From the NCBI RefSeq assembly GCF_000003855.2, contig NW_003101680.1, forward strand, positions 754,976-818,975: a stretch of 64,000 nt of DNA. The letters are read 5' to 3'. Of this stretch, positions 36,001-50,400 are shown one piece after another. This stretch comes from Blastomyces gilchristii SLH14081 (taxonomy: Eukaryota; Ascomycota; Eurotiomycetes; Onygenales; Ajellomycetaceae). The stretch's first letter is position 1. Each line of letters starts with the position of its first letter. The notes under the pieces are model-generated. The model saw only the letters and a program-made list of their open reading frames with translations. It searched no databases and had not been told where the DNA came from. The position numbers and the translations under genes were made by a program.

Positions 36001-38682
36001 TCTGATAATATTATCTTCAGAGTAGTAAGTACTCAGTGTAAGTTCTTACTAATTATGCAAATCTGCATTACTTCTTAATAATAAAGAGCTTAACAGAATA
36101 TCAAGTCAGATGAGTGAAGCTGCTTTCAGAGTATGATTTCTATATCTGATATTATTCAGATCAGCTTAATCTCACTAACATATTATCTAAGTAACTCAAT
36201 TATAATATTGTTAATATGAAGAAGAATTCTATAAAAGAATCTCTGTCATCACTGTAGAAGAAGCTGACTGCAGAGAATTGAGATTCTCTGAAGCTCAGAA
36301 ACAGCACTGAAGAGGCAGCTGTATAACTTAGTATAGAAGGTGAAAGAAAACCTGAGTTCTTACAGAGAACTGACACTGAAGATTATGAGCTTCTTATATT
36401 ATATCTTATAATCATTGAATTGATAAAGAATGAAACAGTCTACAATCTTTCAATCTGACTACTTTTAAAATTTATTAATAAGTTACAGAAGAGAGATATC
36501 TCTACTACAGCTTAAATTCAGAAGTTGAAGAAGAAAGAATCTGATTTGAACTTGAAAGAGACAGACTCTGAGCAGAGCAGTACTGCTAAGAAATCAAGTC
36601 ACTGATAACTAGAAGAATATGAACTTCTACTGCTGAATAATTCAGTCTTTGTCTCTTATAGTAGAACAGTGTATTAGAAGTTATTAAGAATTCATTATAA
36701 TAATTTCTATACAGAACACTTTGAGTTAGAGAAGACTGAGAAGCTTCTAAAATATAAATATACTTAGAACAAGCTTCAGACAGATGTTAAAGAGTATATT
36801 AAGACTTATAATATCTGTTAAAGAATAAAGATCTTACAGTATAAGTAATATAGTAAGTTAGTATCACTGTCTATTTCAAAGAGCTTATAACAGAATCTAT
36901 CAATGAATTTCATAGTTGATCTACTGAAGTTGACAAGAGTCAAAGAATATGACTTAATTTTAGTTATTATTGACTGCTTTATGAAGATAATCAGATATAT
37001 TTCTACTTATAAAAAGATTAAAGTCTCTGAATTAACTGATCTGTTTTTAGATACTATCATTTATAATTATAATGCTCTGAAATCATTGATAACAGATCAA
37101 GAATTTCTCTTCATTAGTAAATACTGATCAGCTTTTTACTATTATCTTATAATAAGATGTCTTCTCAGTACTGCATTTCATCTGCAGACTGATGATCAGA
37201 CTGAATATCAGAATCAGACACTAGAACAGCATCTTCAAGTATTCTATTCATATTATCAGAATGATTAACTTAAACATCTTCTAACTATTAAATTCATATA
37301 TAACAATGTAAAGAATGCAATCTTAAAGATATCTTCTTTCTATACTTATTATAAATATAATTCTTCATTACTCAGTGACATCATGAACAACATTTTAAAG
37401 AAGAGAATAGACAGTCAGAATATCAGACAGATACAGAGAATGAAGTATTTCTCAGTGTCAGAAGTAAAAGCAAGATTGAAACTTTTGAACAAAATTTATA
37501 AGAAGACAGTGAAAAGCATTTATTATACTCAGAAGTAGTAGATAGAATACTATAATTAAAAACATCTTTTAATGAAGTTCTTAATAGAGAATCAAGTACT
37601 ACTTTCAGCAAAGAATATCAAGATAATAAGATTATATAAGAAGCTCAGTGAGTAGTAACTAAGATCTTTCTCAGTAATAAGAGTGATAAGTAAGCAGATA
37701 TATGAGTTGAAATTACTCACAGAATTAAAATCAATTCATTCTATTTTTCATATTTTCTATTTAAAGCTCTATAAATAATACTCTAAAGCAGAGCTGTCTC
37801 AGCTGAATAATATTAAGATCAAGAGTAATACTGAATATCTTATAAAGAAAATATTGAATAAGTAAATATATTACAGTAAGCTTCAATATCTTATTAAATA
37901 AGAAGATTATCTATTATCAGAGAATTCATAAGAACTGCTTAAGTATTTGAAAAATGCTGAGAAAGAGATTGCAAGCTATAAAACAGCTAGTAGAGATTAT
38001 TTCATTATACATCAGAGATATTGAGTAAGAAATACTGCTTAAGACTTCTTATTTTTCTTAAAAAGTTTTTTAGAGATAATCTTATAATGATGAGCTGATG
38101 TCTTATAGACTCTGTAGCACTCTTCTTCTATTTTCTCTTAAAGAATTTTTTAGAAGTTTAATGAGACTATATAAGTGTAAAATTCCTGAAGTGATTAGAG
38201 AAAAGAAATATTTGAAACTAATAAAAAAGATTAATATTATTAACTCACAGACTGCTGCTATTCTAGTGAGACTGCAGCTCACTGAAAAAGTAAAAAGAGA
38301 AAATCTCAGAGTCTACTTATTAATAATTACATTCTCATCAAACTCATTCTTCACTGTTAAAGTCTCTGATATCAGTATCTTTATCTGCTGAGAAGTTAGT
38401 GCTGCAGCACTGCAGAAGAGCATAAGAAATGTATAAAATATTAACTTATCAACTTACAAAGCATCTCAGTCATCTACTTTAACTGAAGTGAGATTCTCTT
38501 CAATCAGTGATTGATCTCTGTAGTGCTTTCAACAGCAGTATTAGCTGACTTCTTCTTAGAGTCAGTCATTCTGAGGTGTTTTTTCATCTCAGAGACTCAT
38601 GCTTTTGTCTTCTTTTATAGATGAGTAAGAGAGATCTTCTCAGTCTTGACAGAATTCATTAATACTTAAAGCTCTGAGATTC

Positions 38683-39354
38683 TCACTCTGTACTGCTTGA
38701 GCATCTAAGCTTCTTGTCAGAGCTGATACAACATCTTCTTGTAGAGTAGATAATACTTACAGAGAGATAGAAGTCATTGTTACAGATATAACAGAAATAA
38801 TGAGAGTGAAAGAAGAGACAGATACATAGAATTTCCTTCTTCTTCAGCTGCTTAGCACAGTGCAGACAAGTAATAATACTGATCAGAGACTGCACTGAAG
38901 CCTTCTCACAGAGAGAAGATGAAGAAACTGTGAGACTCTGCAGACTCAACTCAGCAGCATTCTGAGCAGAGCTTAGATATATCACAGAAGAGAAACTATG
39001 AATTGAGCTTCTCAGAGTCACTGTCTTCAGAATCAAGCTCTCTTCAGATTTCTCTCTGAATGATTACATAGAGTTATACACTACTATATTGACTGAGAGA
39101 GAGAGTGATGTTATAACAGTGACAGAGAGAGTAGAGAATGAATCAGATATAAATAAATCAATCAGCAGAAGAAATAACATCTCACTATAAAATATAGTGA
39201 CTATCATCACAGCTGTAAAAGAAGCAGAAGAAGAAGAAGATGTGATAATAAGAGCAGTACTCTCATAGCTTATTAACATCACTGTCTCTGCCTTCAATCT
39301 GACTTTCTTAGCAGTCACAGAGGCTGCTGCTACACTATAAAGATATTTACTCAC
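38683..39354 (-). pseudogene. Antisense frame in element A (Cys/His-rich), one broken reading frame
   Basis: 672 bp, 224 codons in a single minus-strand frame, opposite to pol. It is interrupted after codon 96 and continues in the same frame from 39036. Its N-terminus MSKYLYSVAAASVTAKKVRL and C-terminal Cys/His pattern (CLHCAKQLKKKE ... CIC ... HSHYFCYIC) are shared with the copy at 46807-47478 in element C, which has the same total length. The stop at codon 97 is TAA here and TGA there, consistent with an original TGG. Product unknown; a zinc-binding protein is possible. Confidence 0.5.
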
Positions 39355-39808
39355 TGAAAAATATCAGAATAAGCTCTCTACTGTTCTTCAAGAATGATAC
39401 TCTCATGCGCTCACTATTACAGATGAGAAGAGAGAGAGAAAAATGTGTTATAAGAGAAGAAAATCTTTTCAAAAAAATCCTGCTACTACTGTTAACTTTG
39501 TCTCTAAAATACATCACTTTTACAGGGAATTTTATATATAGAATGAAATATATTGAAAGATCTGTAAGTCACTTATTAACTATATTTTTCATATTTTAAA
39601 TTAATATATAAGAAACTCACTTATCACATGTTTGATTTGAATGAAGATGAGAAAAGAAAGATTTATACAGTCAGCAGAACAACTCATCTATTTCTTTATA
39701 CAGTATATATACTATCAATCAGTTAGTAATTATTGCTATACAATAAAGATAATTTCTAATTCAGTAATCTTAAGAGTATCAGAACTATGCTCTTAAAGAA
39801 GAGAGTAT

Positions 39809-40341
39809 TATCACACTTTCAACTATATTAAGATCTCATTGCAGTTTCACATAGCTTATCACTTTCATATGAATAATTTCATTCTGTTCAAATCAGTTTT
39901 CAATCACTCTATAACATTATTCAGATATATCATAGAAAGATCTAATTAATGAATATAAGAACTCTGCTTCTATATAAGATCAGCAGATTACTCTTTCTTA
40001 GCAATGAGATGCTGCTGAGATATCACTCTGACTATTCTTACTCATGAAATGAGAGAAGAGTATTCACTCATTATCTATATAGAATAGCTAGATGCTGGCT
40101 TCTTATCAAAGAAGTCAGTGATTCATTTTTCTTCTACTGAAATATATACAAGAGTTACTGCATATCTTATACAATCTTCTTAGTATACTAAGTATTATAT
40201 CTGTGATATTCTCACAATAACTCTGTAGCCTACAAGCTCGCTATTTAAGCAAGATAGTCAAGCTCACTTATACAGCTTCTCAAACAACTACTTCTACGTG
40301 ACGCCGCTGACTAGTCATCACTTCAGTTCCATCATGTTACA
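39809..40341 (+). repeat. 3' LTR of element A
   Basis: 533 bp, matching 32560-33092. Here the inner (left) end is AT-converted and the outer right end keeps CG (cgtgacgccgctgac). Confidence 0.88.
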
Positions 40342-43300
40342 ACAGTTGACAATTGAGATAACATGAGATGCAATCAAGAATTCATTTACAAGCATGAGAT
40401 AAGAAGAAGAATCAGCACACAATGTCTTCTGTTTGATGAAGACTCAGGTGTCCGGCAGCATTGTAACACATGTGAATGAGGTCTCCTGCTAAGGTCTGTG
40501 TAATACAGAGACAGTCATTGACAAAGAACAGAAGACTGTCTTGAAGTGTGAATGAATGATATTTTCCCTCTCACATCACTTTATAATAGATCTTTTCCAA
40601 GGTTGAATCAGCTGATAGGTTCTTACACAATTGATCTTTGATATCATTTGAGAGGGCAACACCTACATTGAATACAGCAGTGATAAACTCATTCTTAATT
40701 TCATCAGCTTGCTGAGTGAGTGCTTGATGTATCTTTTCTTAATCATCTTACAGAATCTCTTCAGAATTGTCTGTGAGAGTGTATAATTAGAAGAGAGTAT
40801 TAACATTGTGATGTGAAGTGTCTTTGCAATAGCAGATTTTCATGCATGGAATATACATGCTAAGAATCAGAGTTCAATTCATCAATCAATTACTTCAATG
40901 ACCTGTGACAGGTGACTGAAGAGTGAATATGAGTGTAATGTGATCAGTCACAACAATGAATTCACTGTCAAGGTATTGAGAAAGCTTTTTCAGAGCTCAT
41001 ATCAATCTCAAGCACTCTAATTCAGTCACTCAATACTGTCTCTCTACCAAGTTCAATTATTATAATAGAAATAGAATGAGTCTCTCAATCTCATCAGTAC
41101 TCATCTGATGCAGCATGATCTCTATTCTGTGCTGTTTGCTAGAATTCACATACACAATGAACAGTCACTTGAAGTCAGAGTATGCTCTCATGAGAGCATT
41201 CATTAAGGCTTGTTTGACAGTATTGAAGGAAAGTTGAGCCTCTGTGAGTAGAGCTTGGAATTGCAAGAATGCTTCAAACTCAATCAATTTGATTCTTGCT
41301 GTGTATAATGCTCTTTTCTGACCTGTTCAGAGGCTGTTGCATAGCATTCTGGTTTTAAGTGTTTTCAGTGCTTCTATCTTATCTGTGTAGAAGTTCATGA
41401 AGTTGCAGTAGTAGTTGAAGAGGCTGATGACTCTCTTCAGCTCTCTGAGAGTTATAGAGAAGGCCAGGTTTATAATAGCAGCTATCTTCTCCTTCTGAGT
41501 GAATATTCCCAGTCAGTCAATGTGATAGCCCAGTAAACACATAGAGAGATAGATGAAATGACATTTGAATAAGAACATTGTCACTTCAGACATCTCAAGA
41601 GCAGTGAATACTGTCTGCATGTGATAAAGATAATTATTTAGTGAACACAAGAAGATGATGATGTTGTCAACATAGACTAAGACAAATCACTATAAGAATT
41701 GTGCCAGTATCTCTTTCATACATTGCTGAAAGAATTCAGATGAGGTTGTCAATCTCATTGTAACAACTGTAAAGCATTCAAGCCCTCAGTGTGATGTGAT
41801 GAAGATGGTTTTGAAGCAATTGAAATCTTCTATGAGCTGTTGAAAGAAGCCTTGATGAATATTCATTGATGAGAATACTATGAAACTGCTTAACAACTGC
41901 AGAACATCCTGCTGTGTCAGTAAAGAATATGCATTTAAAAGCAATTGTAGATTGATCTTTCACAAGTTCACAATCACACACAGTTTCTCTTTATACCAGA
42001 TCACAAATGCAGGGAAAGTGATAGAGTTCTTGATCTCAAGAGAAACTCTCTCAATTCTCTCATTTTAAACAAGCAGATTCAAGATTTGATCAGCTGCTTT
42101 CTGATTCCTCTGTGAGAGAGAGTATAATCACTGCTTCAGTCTGGAAAAATTATCTTCATTAATGAATTATAGCAGCATCTTCACATTGTCTGAAAATAAC
42201 CTCAGATTGAAATCAAAAAGTTTGTGATATCAGTTAATAATCTTCTGAATTGTCTCATGATTATCTGCTGTTCAGTGATCTGATATCTGTGCTTCAACTC
42301 ACTCAGTGAGAGCATTCATCATGAGAATCTGAAGAAGATTGTTATGATCTTCTGTATCTGTTAATAGAAATAATTCCGTGTACAAGGTAGAAAATAGAGA
42401 TAACTTCTCAATTGAATCATTATTAATAACATTAGCATTCACAGTGCAGATGATGATTCTTTTTTACTTTCATAGCAGAGAAGGGTTTCTATCTGCATGA
42501 ATAGTGTCTCTGATAATCTTGGCATTTATAGCATATTTCTCATGAAATACAATACACTCATCATGAACATCAATGATAACTCTTACTAGTGATAATATAT
42601 CATTTACTATAATCATATTGTATCTGAGATATCACATCAGGTGAAATTCACTCTTCAGATGAAAAAGAGCCTCATCATTCATCTTTAGAGTGAGAGCTAT
42701 TGATATGAATAGGTTCAATTCATTTGTATCTGAATCAACTCCTCAAATGCATACATATCAGTTATGTGACAGAGCAGCTGGCTGATATCAGAGAAAGAAT
42801 AAGCTTGCTATCACTGCATTAACAAGTAATATACCTGTGCCTGTATCAATGCAAACTGAGAGATCATCTCAAGAGATATCAATGAAAATAATAAGAAAGA
42901 TGTAGAGTAAGTACTGCAGTTCACTAATATGTTCTCAATCACTTGTGAGAACATCACGCGCTGTGATAGTGTATATATCAGTGTTAAACATACTCAGATA
43001 ATTGTCTGAGAGAGTATTCATGAATGAGACAGGTCTCTCAGTGCCTGACTCATTGTCTATTTTTTCAACTCATCATCAGAATCTAGACTGAGATCTAGTT
43101 ATAATAGATTATCATTCTCTTCTCTATCACTCTTTCATTCAACTTGATTCACTAGGTCTTCTTTTCTGAGACAGTAGTTAATGTAATGAGAGCTCTTGCA
43201 CACATAGCACTCTGCTACAAGCACTGATGATTTGTCCTCTACATGCCTAATCAGCAGCCTGCTCACTGCAGAGATGCTCGCAGGAAGAGTCACTGCAGAG

Positions 43301-45406
43301 TTCACAGCAGGCACAGATGACTTGATAGTTTTCATATATAGTCTGGTCAAGAGAGTCTGATAAGAGTGACAGTCATTATTTTAATCAATTCATCTGAAGT
43401 CTCATATATATTCAGTGAATTGAGTCCTTCAATCAGTTCAAGTGCATCAGACAGCTGACTCATTATCTCTAATTCTTCTTCAGAAGTTATTCAGACACTC
43501 AGTGAGAATAAGAAGTGTGATCAGAGATAGATTCAACTTCAACTCTTCTCATAGAAGTCTCTTCATCATCACAGAGTCAGAGATTGAGACAGCTCACAGC
43601 AAGTTAATCTTTCATGAGATATACAGTGTCAATGACAGCTCATTCAACTTCTCAAAGAAGAAATGCAGTTCTTGAGCTTTTGCCCAGGCTTCTCTCTCAG
43701 ATAGCTGGAATTCTTGTCTCAGCTTGTCAATCATGATAAGAAGAAAAGTGCTCATATTCTTCCTCATTTCTATAGACAGGCTGTTGTGTCATTCTAACAT
43801 CTGTTTCTTTAAGCATAATGAAAAGACTTGAAGTACTGCATCTTCTCCCTTCTATGTGATAATAAACTCTAGACAACTGATGAATGCTATTACATCTACT
43901 TTCACTGAATTGAACAGTATAACATCACTCACTCTCAGTTGCATTGAATGTTCTTATTCATCACCTTCAGTGTAGTGAATCACATCATCAATTCATTATG
44001 AGAATGAATGAGATCTATTATCTAGCAGGAAGTTATCATGATCATAGATGAGACAGGTCTTTCTCTTCAAGAGTACTGCAGACACTTGCTCTCTGTGAAC
44101 TCAATTCTCTTCTGTGTCATAGATGAAGCACAGAATGTCTGTCTCTCATGCAAAATTAAATCTATTTCTCATCATGTTTGAGCAGCAGGTTCTGTCTCTG
44201 AACACATCTTACTCAGCATCACACAGCCCTCTTGAGATTGCAGGTGTTCACAGGGCTCTAGAGGGTGATTCAAAGCCTTCATCAAATAAGACATTCAGTC
44301 ACTGAGAGGATTCAGCAAGGGGATCATCATCTTCAACTTGAGTCAGTTATTTCTGCTACTGTTGATTTTCATACTACTACTCTTGTCTCTGAGTGATAAG
44401 CACTGCTTTCTTCATACAGAAGTTACTTCATATCTCTGTCAGTCAGCTTCTTCTATCTGTTAAACACTGAAGATTGTTCTGAAGCTTGTTAACACACTTA
44501 TTAATAAAAGTGATACACTTATTCAGCTGATCCTGCTGCTGATTGAGTCAGCACTCACACTTATCTAGCTCACTTTCTCACTGAGTCAGCTGAGACTTCA
44601 GTTACTTCAACTTCTCAATTGTATCTAATACAGCAGCTTCATCAGAAGAGGCATGACTCTGGTCATTAAACTCAACATAGCTTGAAGCTATTGACTCTCT
44701 TTCTTTCATATACTTTGTGACCTCTGTACAGAAAGTCTGTAGCCAAGAATCAATGACATTCTTTCATTCTATGATAGAAACTGAGTTAAGAGTCATCTTA
44801 ACATCATTGTAACACCTGACAGACACTTTCATAAGAATGCTCTCTGCCTTAACACAGTCATATAATGTGACTTGATTCTTGACACTATCATATTATTCAT
44901 TTGTATTCTATCAGATCTCTGTGATTATGACAGCATGTTTCTTCACTGCTGTCTGTGAGTAGGTGTGCCCAGCATCAGATCTCTGAGCAGGTTCATGAGA
45001 AGCTCACTTCTCAGCAGACTCATTCAGCTCAGCGGAGCAGAGTGACTGGCAGAAGTCACTTCTAATAAGACATTCATTCTGCTTTATTGCAGTGTGTAAC
45101 AGATGTGTATAGAGTGAGTCTATCACAACTGAATCAATTATCAGCTGCAGTGATGAAAAAAGATAGAGTAGTCAATCAGACTGATCATTAGTTAACTGAA
45201 CTTCATCATCTGCAACTCAGATCAATCATCAGTATTATATCTTCTCAAAGACAGAAAGAATGTAGAGAAATCAACTAAATTAATTATCAGTTGACTGAAC
45301 TTCATTATCTGCAACTCAGATCAATTATCAGTATTACATCTTTTGAAGATAAAGTGAAATCTAAGAGGATCAAGAATCTTGTTCTTAATAAGACATACTA
45401 TCAAAT

Positions 45407-45798
45407 TGCAGTATATATCATCTGTAGTGTATGCTGATCATGTATTATACATGTAAAAAGGTAAATCTTGTCTTATTCTTCAAGATGGAGATGAGCGGAC
45501 ACCTCTATATATATATATATACATACTTATTTGTTTATTGTGATTGACTTTTACAGAAGGAAGAAGTGAAAGCCTTAGAAAGAAAGAGGCAAAAGCCTCA
45601 GAAAGAAAGAGACAGAAGTTATACAGAAGAAAGAGACAGAAGCTTCAGAAAGAAGCAGAAGTCTTAGAAAGAAAGAGACAGAAGTCTCAGAAAGAGATGA
45701 AAGTCTCAGAAAGAAAGAGACAGAAGTCTCAGAAAGAGGCAGAAGTCTCAGAAAGAAAGAGATGAAAGTCTCAGAAAGTAGCAAGAGTGAATGCTACA
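45407..45798 (-). repeat. 5' LTR of element B (right copy)
   Basis: 392 bp, same length as 28284-28675 and with the same 22-24-bp minisatellite. It ends ten bases before element C, separated only by the two target sequences tttag and tctat. Confidence 0.85.
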
Positions 45799-45808
45799 TT
45801 TAGTCTAT

Positions 45809-46342
45809 TGTAACATGGCGGAACTGAAGCGGTGGCTAGTCAGCGGTGTTATATAGAGGTAGTTGTTTGAGAAGCTGTATAAGTGAGCTTGACTATCTTG
45901 CTTAAATAGTGAGCTCATAGGCTACAGAGTTATTGCAAGAATATCACAGATATAATACTTTGTATACTAAGAAGATTGTATAAGACATGCAGTAACTCTT
46001 ATATATATTTCTAATAGAGAAAAAATGAATTACTAACTTCTTTGATAAGAAGTCAGCATCTAGTTATTCTATATAGATAATGAGCAGATACTCTTCTCTC
46101 ATTTCATGAGTGAGAATAGTCAGAGTGATATCTCAGTAGTGTCTTATTACTAAGAAAGAGTAATCTGCTAATCTTATATAGAAGTGAGATTCTTATATTC
46201 ATCAATCAGATCTTTCTATAATATATTCAAATAATGTCATAGAGTGATTGAAAACTGATTCATACAGAATAAAATCATTTATATGAAAGTAATGAGCTGT
46301 GTGAAATCACAACAGAGTCTTGACATAACTGAGAGTGTGATA
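45809..46342 (-). repeat. 3' LTR of element C (left copy)
   Basis: 534 bp. The outer left end keeps CG and GG (catggcggaactgaagcgg); the inner end is AT-converted. Confidence 0.86.
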
Positions 46343-46806
46343 ATATTCTTTTCTTTAAGAGCATAGTCTCTATACTCTTAAGATTACTGAATTAGAAATT
46401 ATCTTTGTTGTATAGCAATGATTATCAACTGATTGACAGTGCATATACTGCACATGATACAAAGAAATAGATGAGTTTTTCTGCTGACTGTGTAGGTCTT
46501 TCTTTTCTCATCTTCATTCAATTCAAACACATGATAAGTGAGTTTCTTATATATCAATTTAAAATGTGAAAAATGTAATTAATAAGTGACTTACAGATCT
46601 TCTAATATATTCTGTTCTATATATGAAATTCTCTGCAAAAGTGATGTATTTTTAGAGACAAAGCTAACAGTAGTGATAGGATTTTTCTTAAAAAGATCTT
46701 CTCTCTCTGTAATATATTTTTCTTCTCTCTCTCTTCATCTGCAATAGTGAGTGCATGAGAGTATCATTCTTAGAGAACAGTAAAGAGCTTATTCTGACAT
46801 TTTCTA

Positions 46807-47478
46807 GTGAGTAAACATCTTCATGATGTAGCAGCAGCCTCTGTGACTGCTAAGAAAGTCAGATTAAAGACAGAGATGACAGTGTCAATGAGCTGCAGAA
46901 GCATCACTTTCATTACTATATCTTCTTCTTCTCCTGCTTCTTTTATAGCTGTGGTGATAGTCACTGTGTCTTGCAGTGAGATGTTATCTCTTCTGTCAGT
47001 TGATTTATTCATATTCAGTTCATTTCTTATTCTCTTTATCACTGTTACAACACTGCTCTCTCTCTCAGTCAATACAGTGATGTATAACTCTGTGTGATCA
47101 TTCAGAGAGAAATCTGAAAAGAGCTTGATTTCAGAGACAGTGGCTCTGAGAAGCTCAATTTATAGTTTCTCTTTCACAGCATGTCTGAGCTCTGCTTGAA
47201 ATACTGCTGAGTTGAGTCTGCAGAGTTCTGCAGTTTCTTCATCTTCTCTCTATGAGAAGGCTCTGATGCAGTCTCTGACTAGCACTGCTACTTGTCTATA
47301 CTGTGTTAAGCAGCTGAAGAAGAAAGGAATTCTATACATCTGTTTCTTCTCTCACTCTTATTATTTTCATTATATCTGTAATAATAACTTCTATCTCTCT
47401 GTAAGTATTACCTACTCTACAAGAAGATATCATGTCAGCTCTGATAAGAAGCTCAGATACTCAAGCAGTACAGAGTGA
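46807..47478 (+). pseudogene. Antisense frame in element C (Cys/His-rich), one broken reading frame
   Basis: 672 bp, 224 codons in one plus-strand frame, antisense to pol of element C. It opens MSKHLHDVAAASVTAKKVRL, has TGA at codon 97 and continues in frame; the part from 47212 to 47478 is open and holds CLYCVKQLKKKG followed by a Cys/His cluster (ICFFSHSYYFHYIC). It is homologous along its length to 38683-39354. Function unknown. Confidence 0.5.
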
Positions 47479-50400
47479 GAGTCTCAGAGCTTCAAGCATT
47501 GACAGATTTCATCAAGGCTGAGAAGATCTCTCTTACTCATCTGTAAAAAAAGATGAAAGTGTGAATCTCTGAGATGAAAAAACATCTCAGAATAGCTGAT
47601 CTCAAGAAGAGATTAACTGACATTATTATTGAAAGTATCACAGAGATTAATCACTGATTGAAGAGAATCTCACTTCAATTAAAGCAGATAACTGAGATAC
47701 TTTATAAGTTAATAAGTTAATATTTCATGCATTTCTTCTGCTCTTCTGCAGTGCTGCAGTACTAACTTCTTAGCAGATAAAGATACTAATGTTGAAGACT
47801 TCAACAGTGAAGAATGAGTTTGATAAGAATGTAATTATTAATGAGTAGGCTCTGATCTCTCTTTTTACTTTTTTAATAAGCTGTGACCTTATTAGAATAG
47901 CAGCAGTCTGTGAGTTAATAATATTAATCTTTTTATTAATTTCAAATATTTCTTTTCTTTTAACTGCTTCAGAAATGTTACACTTGTATAGTCTTATTAA
48001 ACTTCTAAAAATCCTTTAAGAGAAAATAGAAGAAGAGTGCTACAGAGTCTACAAGACATCAGCTTATCACTGCAAGATTATCTCTAAAAAATTCTTTAAG
48101 AAAAATAAGAAGTCTTAAGTAATATTTCTTACTTAATATCTCTGATGTGTAATAGAGCAGTCTCTACTAGCTGTCTTATAGATTGCAATCTCTTTCTCAG
48201 TATTTTTCAAATACTTAAGCAGTTCTCATAAATTCTCTGATAATAAATAATCTTCTTATTTAATAAGATATTGAAGCTTGCTGTAATATATTCACTTATT
48301 CAATATTTTCTTCATAAGATATTTAATATCACTCTTAATCTTGATATCATTCAGCTGAGACAGCTTCATTTCAGAGTGTTACTTATAGAGCTTCAAATAG
48401 AAAATGTGAAAAACAGAATAAATTGATTTCAATTCTGTGAGTAATTTCAACTCATATATTTGTTTACTTATCACTCTTATTACTGAGAAAGATTCTAGTC
48501 ATCACTCACTGAGCTTCTTACACAGTCTCATTATCTTGATATTCTTTGCTGAAAGTAGCACTTAATTCTCTATTAAGAACTTCATTAAAAGATGTTTTTA
48601 ATTATAGTATTCTATCTGCTACTTCTGAGTGCAGTGAATGCTTTTCATCATCTTCTTATAAATTTTGTTTAAAAGTTCTAATCTCACTTTTACTTCTGAC
48701 ACTGAGAGATACTTTATTCTCTATATCTGTCTGACATTCTGACTGTCTATTCCTCTCTTTGAAATGTCATCCGCGATGTTACTGAATAATGAAGAATTAT
48801 ATTCATAATAAGCATAGAAAGAAGATATCTTTAAGATTGTATTCTTTATATTATTATATATGAATTTGATAATTAGAAGGTGTTTAAGTCAATCATTCTA
48901 ATGATATAAATAGAATACTTGAAGATGTTATTCTAGTGTCTGATTCTGATGTTCAGTCTGATCATCAGTCTGCAGATGAAATACAGTACTGAGAAGATGT
49001 CTTATTATAAGATAATAGCAAAAAGCTGATCAGTACTTGCTAATAAAGAGAGATTCTTAATCTATTATTAATAATTTCAGAGTACTGTGATTATAAATGA
49101 TGATATCTAAAAACAGATCAGTCAATTCAGAGACTTTAATCTTTTTATAAATAGAGATATATCTGATCATCTTTATGAAGTAATTAACAATAATTAAAAT
49201 TGAGTCATATTCTTTGACTCTTGTTGACTTCAGCAGATTAACTATGAAATTTATTAATAGATTCTGTCATGAGTTCTTTGAAATAGGCAGTGATATTAAC
49301 TCACTGTATTACTTATACTACAGAATCTTTATTCTTTGACAGATATTACAAGTCTTAACATACTCTTTGACATCTGTTCAGAGCTTGTCTTAAGTGTATT
49401 TATATTTTAGAAGCTTCTCAGTCTTCTCTAACTCAAAGTACTTCATATGAAAATTATTATAATGAATTCTTAATAACTTCTGATATATCACTCTGCTATA
49501 AGAAATGAAGACTGAATTATTCAGTAGTAGAAGTTCACATTCTTCTAGTTATCAGTAACTTGATTTCTTAGTAACACTGTCTCACTCAGAGTCTGTCTCT
49601 TCTAAGTTCAAATCAGACTCTTTCTTCTTCAACTTCTGAATTCAAGCTGCAGTAGAGATATCTCTCTTCTATAACTTATCAATGAATTTCAAAAGTAGTC
49701 AGATTGAAAGATTGTAGACTGTTTCATTCTTTATCAATTCAATGATTATAAGATGTGACACAAGAAGCTTATAATCTTCAGTGTCAGTTTCTCACAGAGA
49801 CTCAGATTCTCTTTTATCTTTTATACTGAGTTATATAGCTGTCTCTCTAGCACTGTTTTCAAGCTTTAGAGAATCTTAACTCTCTGCAGTCAGCTTCTTC
49901 TGCAGTGATAACAGAGATTCTTTTATAGAATTCTTCTCTATATTAACAATATTATAATCAGACTGTTTAGACAGTATATTAGTGAGATTAAGCTGATCTG
50001 AATAATATTGAATATAGAAATTATACTTCAAAAGCAGCTCTGCTTATCTGACTTAACATTCTATCAAGCTCTTTGTTATCAAGAAGTAACACAGATTTGT
50101 ATAATCAGTGAGAACTTACACTGAATACTTACTACTCTGAAGATAATATTATCAAATCTTAAAGAATTTAACAATTACTAACATCTTCTAATTATAAGTA
50201 TCATACCTTCTCTGTGTGAGTAATAACTTCTTGAAGAAGAAGATCACTGATCTTCATTTATAATATCTTATAGACTCTGTAAAAAAGTCTTCTCTCACAG
50301 ATAATTTATTATCTGTTTTCTCAGAAGTGATTATTCTCTAATTCTTTCAATATTGAAAGATCTTCAGTATCAACTGTGAAAAGATTTCATAGATTTCATT

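Larger units (their letters stand above)
32560..40341 (+). mobile_element. Ty3/gypsy element A, degraded, 7.8 kb, nested in element B
   Basis: 533-bp LTRs lie at 32560-33092 and 39809-40341, with a perfect target duplication acagt (32555-32559 and 40342-40346). The plus strand shows a gag zinc knuckle (CFNCEADNHYISDC, near 34030), reverse transcriptase (YRSLYNLSVKKLN near 34830, LHLCVDYRDLNK near 34980, VYLNNILIF near 35278) and integrase (NFIVDLLKLTRVKEYDLILV near 36904), all with stops. A purine-rich run precedes the 3' LTR. An extra 1.7 kb between pol and the 3' LTR carries an antisense frame. Element C is a second copy of the family. Confidence 0.88.
28284..45798 (-). mobile_element. Ty3/gypsy element B, degraded, about 9.7 kb, split by nested element A
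   Basis: 392-bp LTRs lie at 28284-28675 and 45407-45798 (minus strand TGTAGCATTC...CTGCA) with the target duplication tttag at 28279-28283 and 45799-45803. Without element A and its target copy the length is about 9728 bp. On the minus strand, from right to left: a gag zinc knuckle (CYVCKSSHYINYC, near 43200), protease-like DTGTGI (near 42848), reverse transcriptase with VYVDNIIIF (near 41670) and GYHID..GIFTQKEK (near 41520), RNase H, then an integrase C-terminal piece (VKPRWLLLRDKETLADVAEF, near 32000). Many stops interrupt it. The space between pol and the 3' LTR carries an antisense frame (listed separately). Confidence 0.88.

Noticed and set aside
45544..45784. Open frames of Ser/Leu/Phe or Lys/Glu repeats in both LTRs of element B
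   Set aside because: They are produced by the 22-24-bp minisatellite and have no start context or unique sequence.
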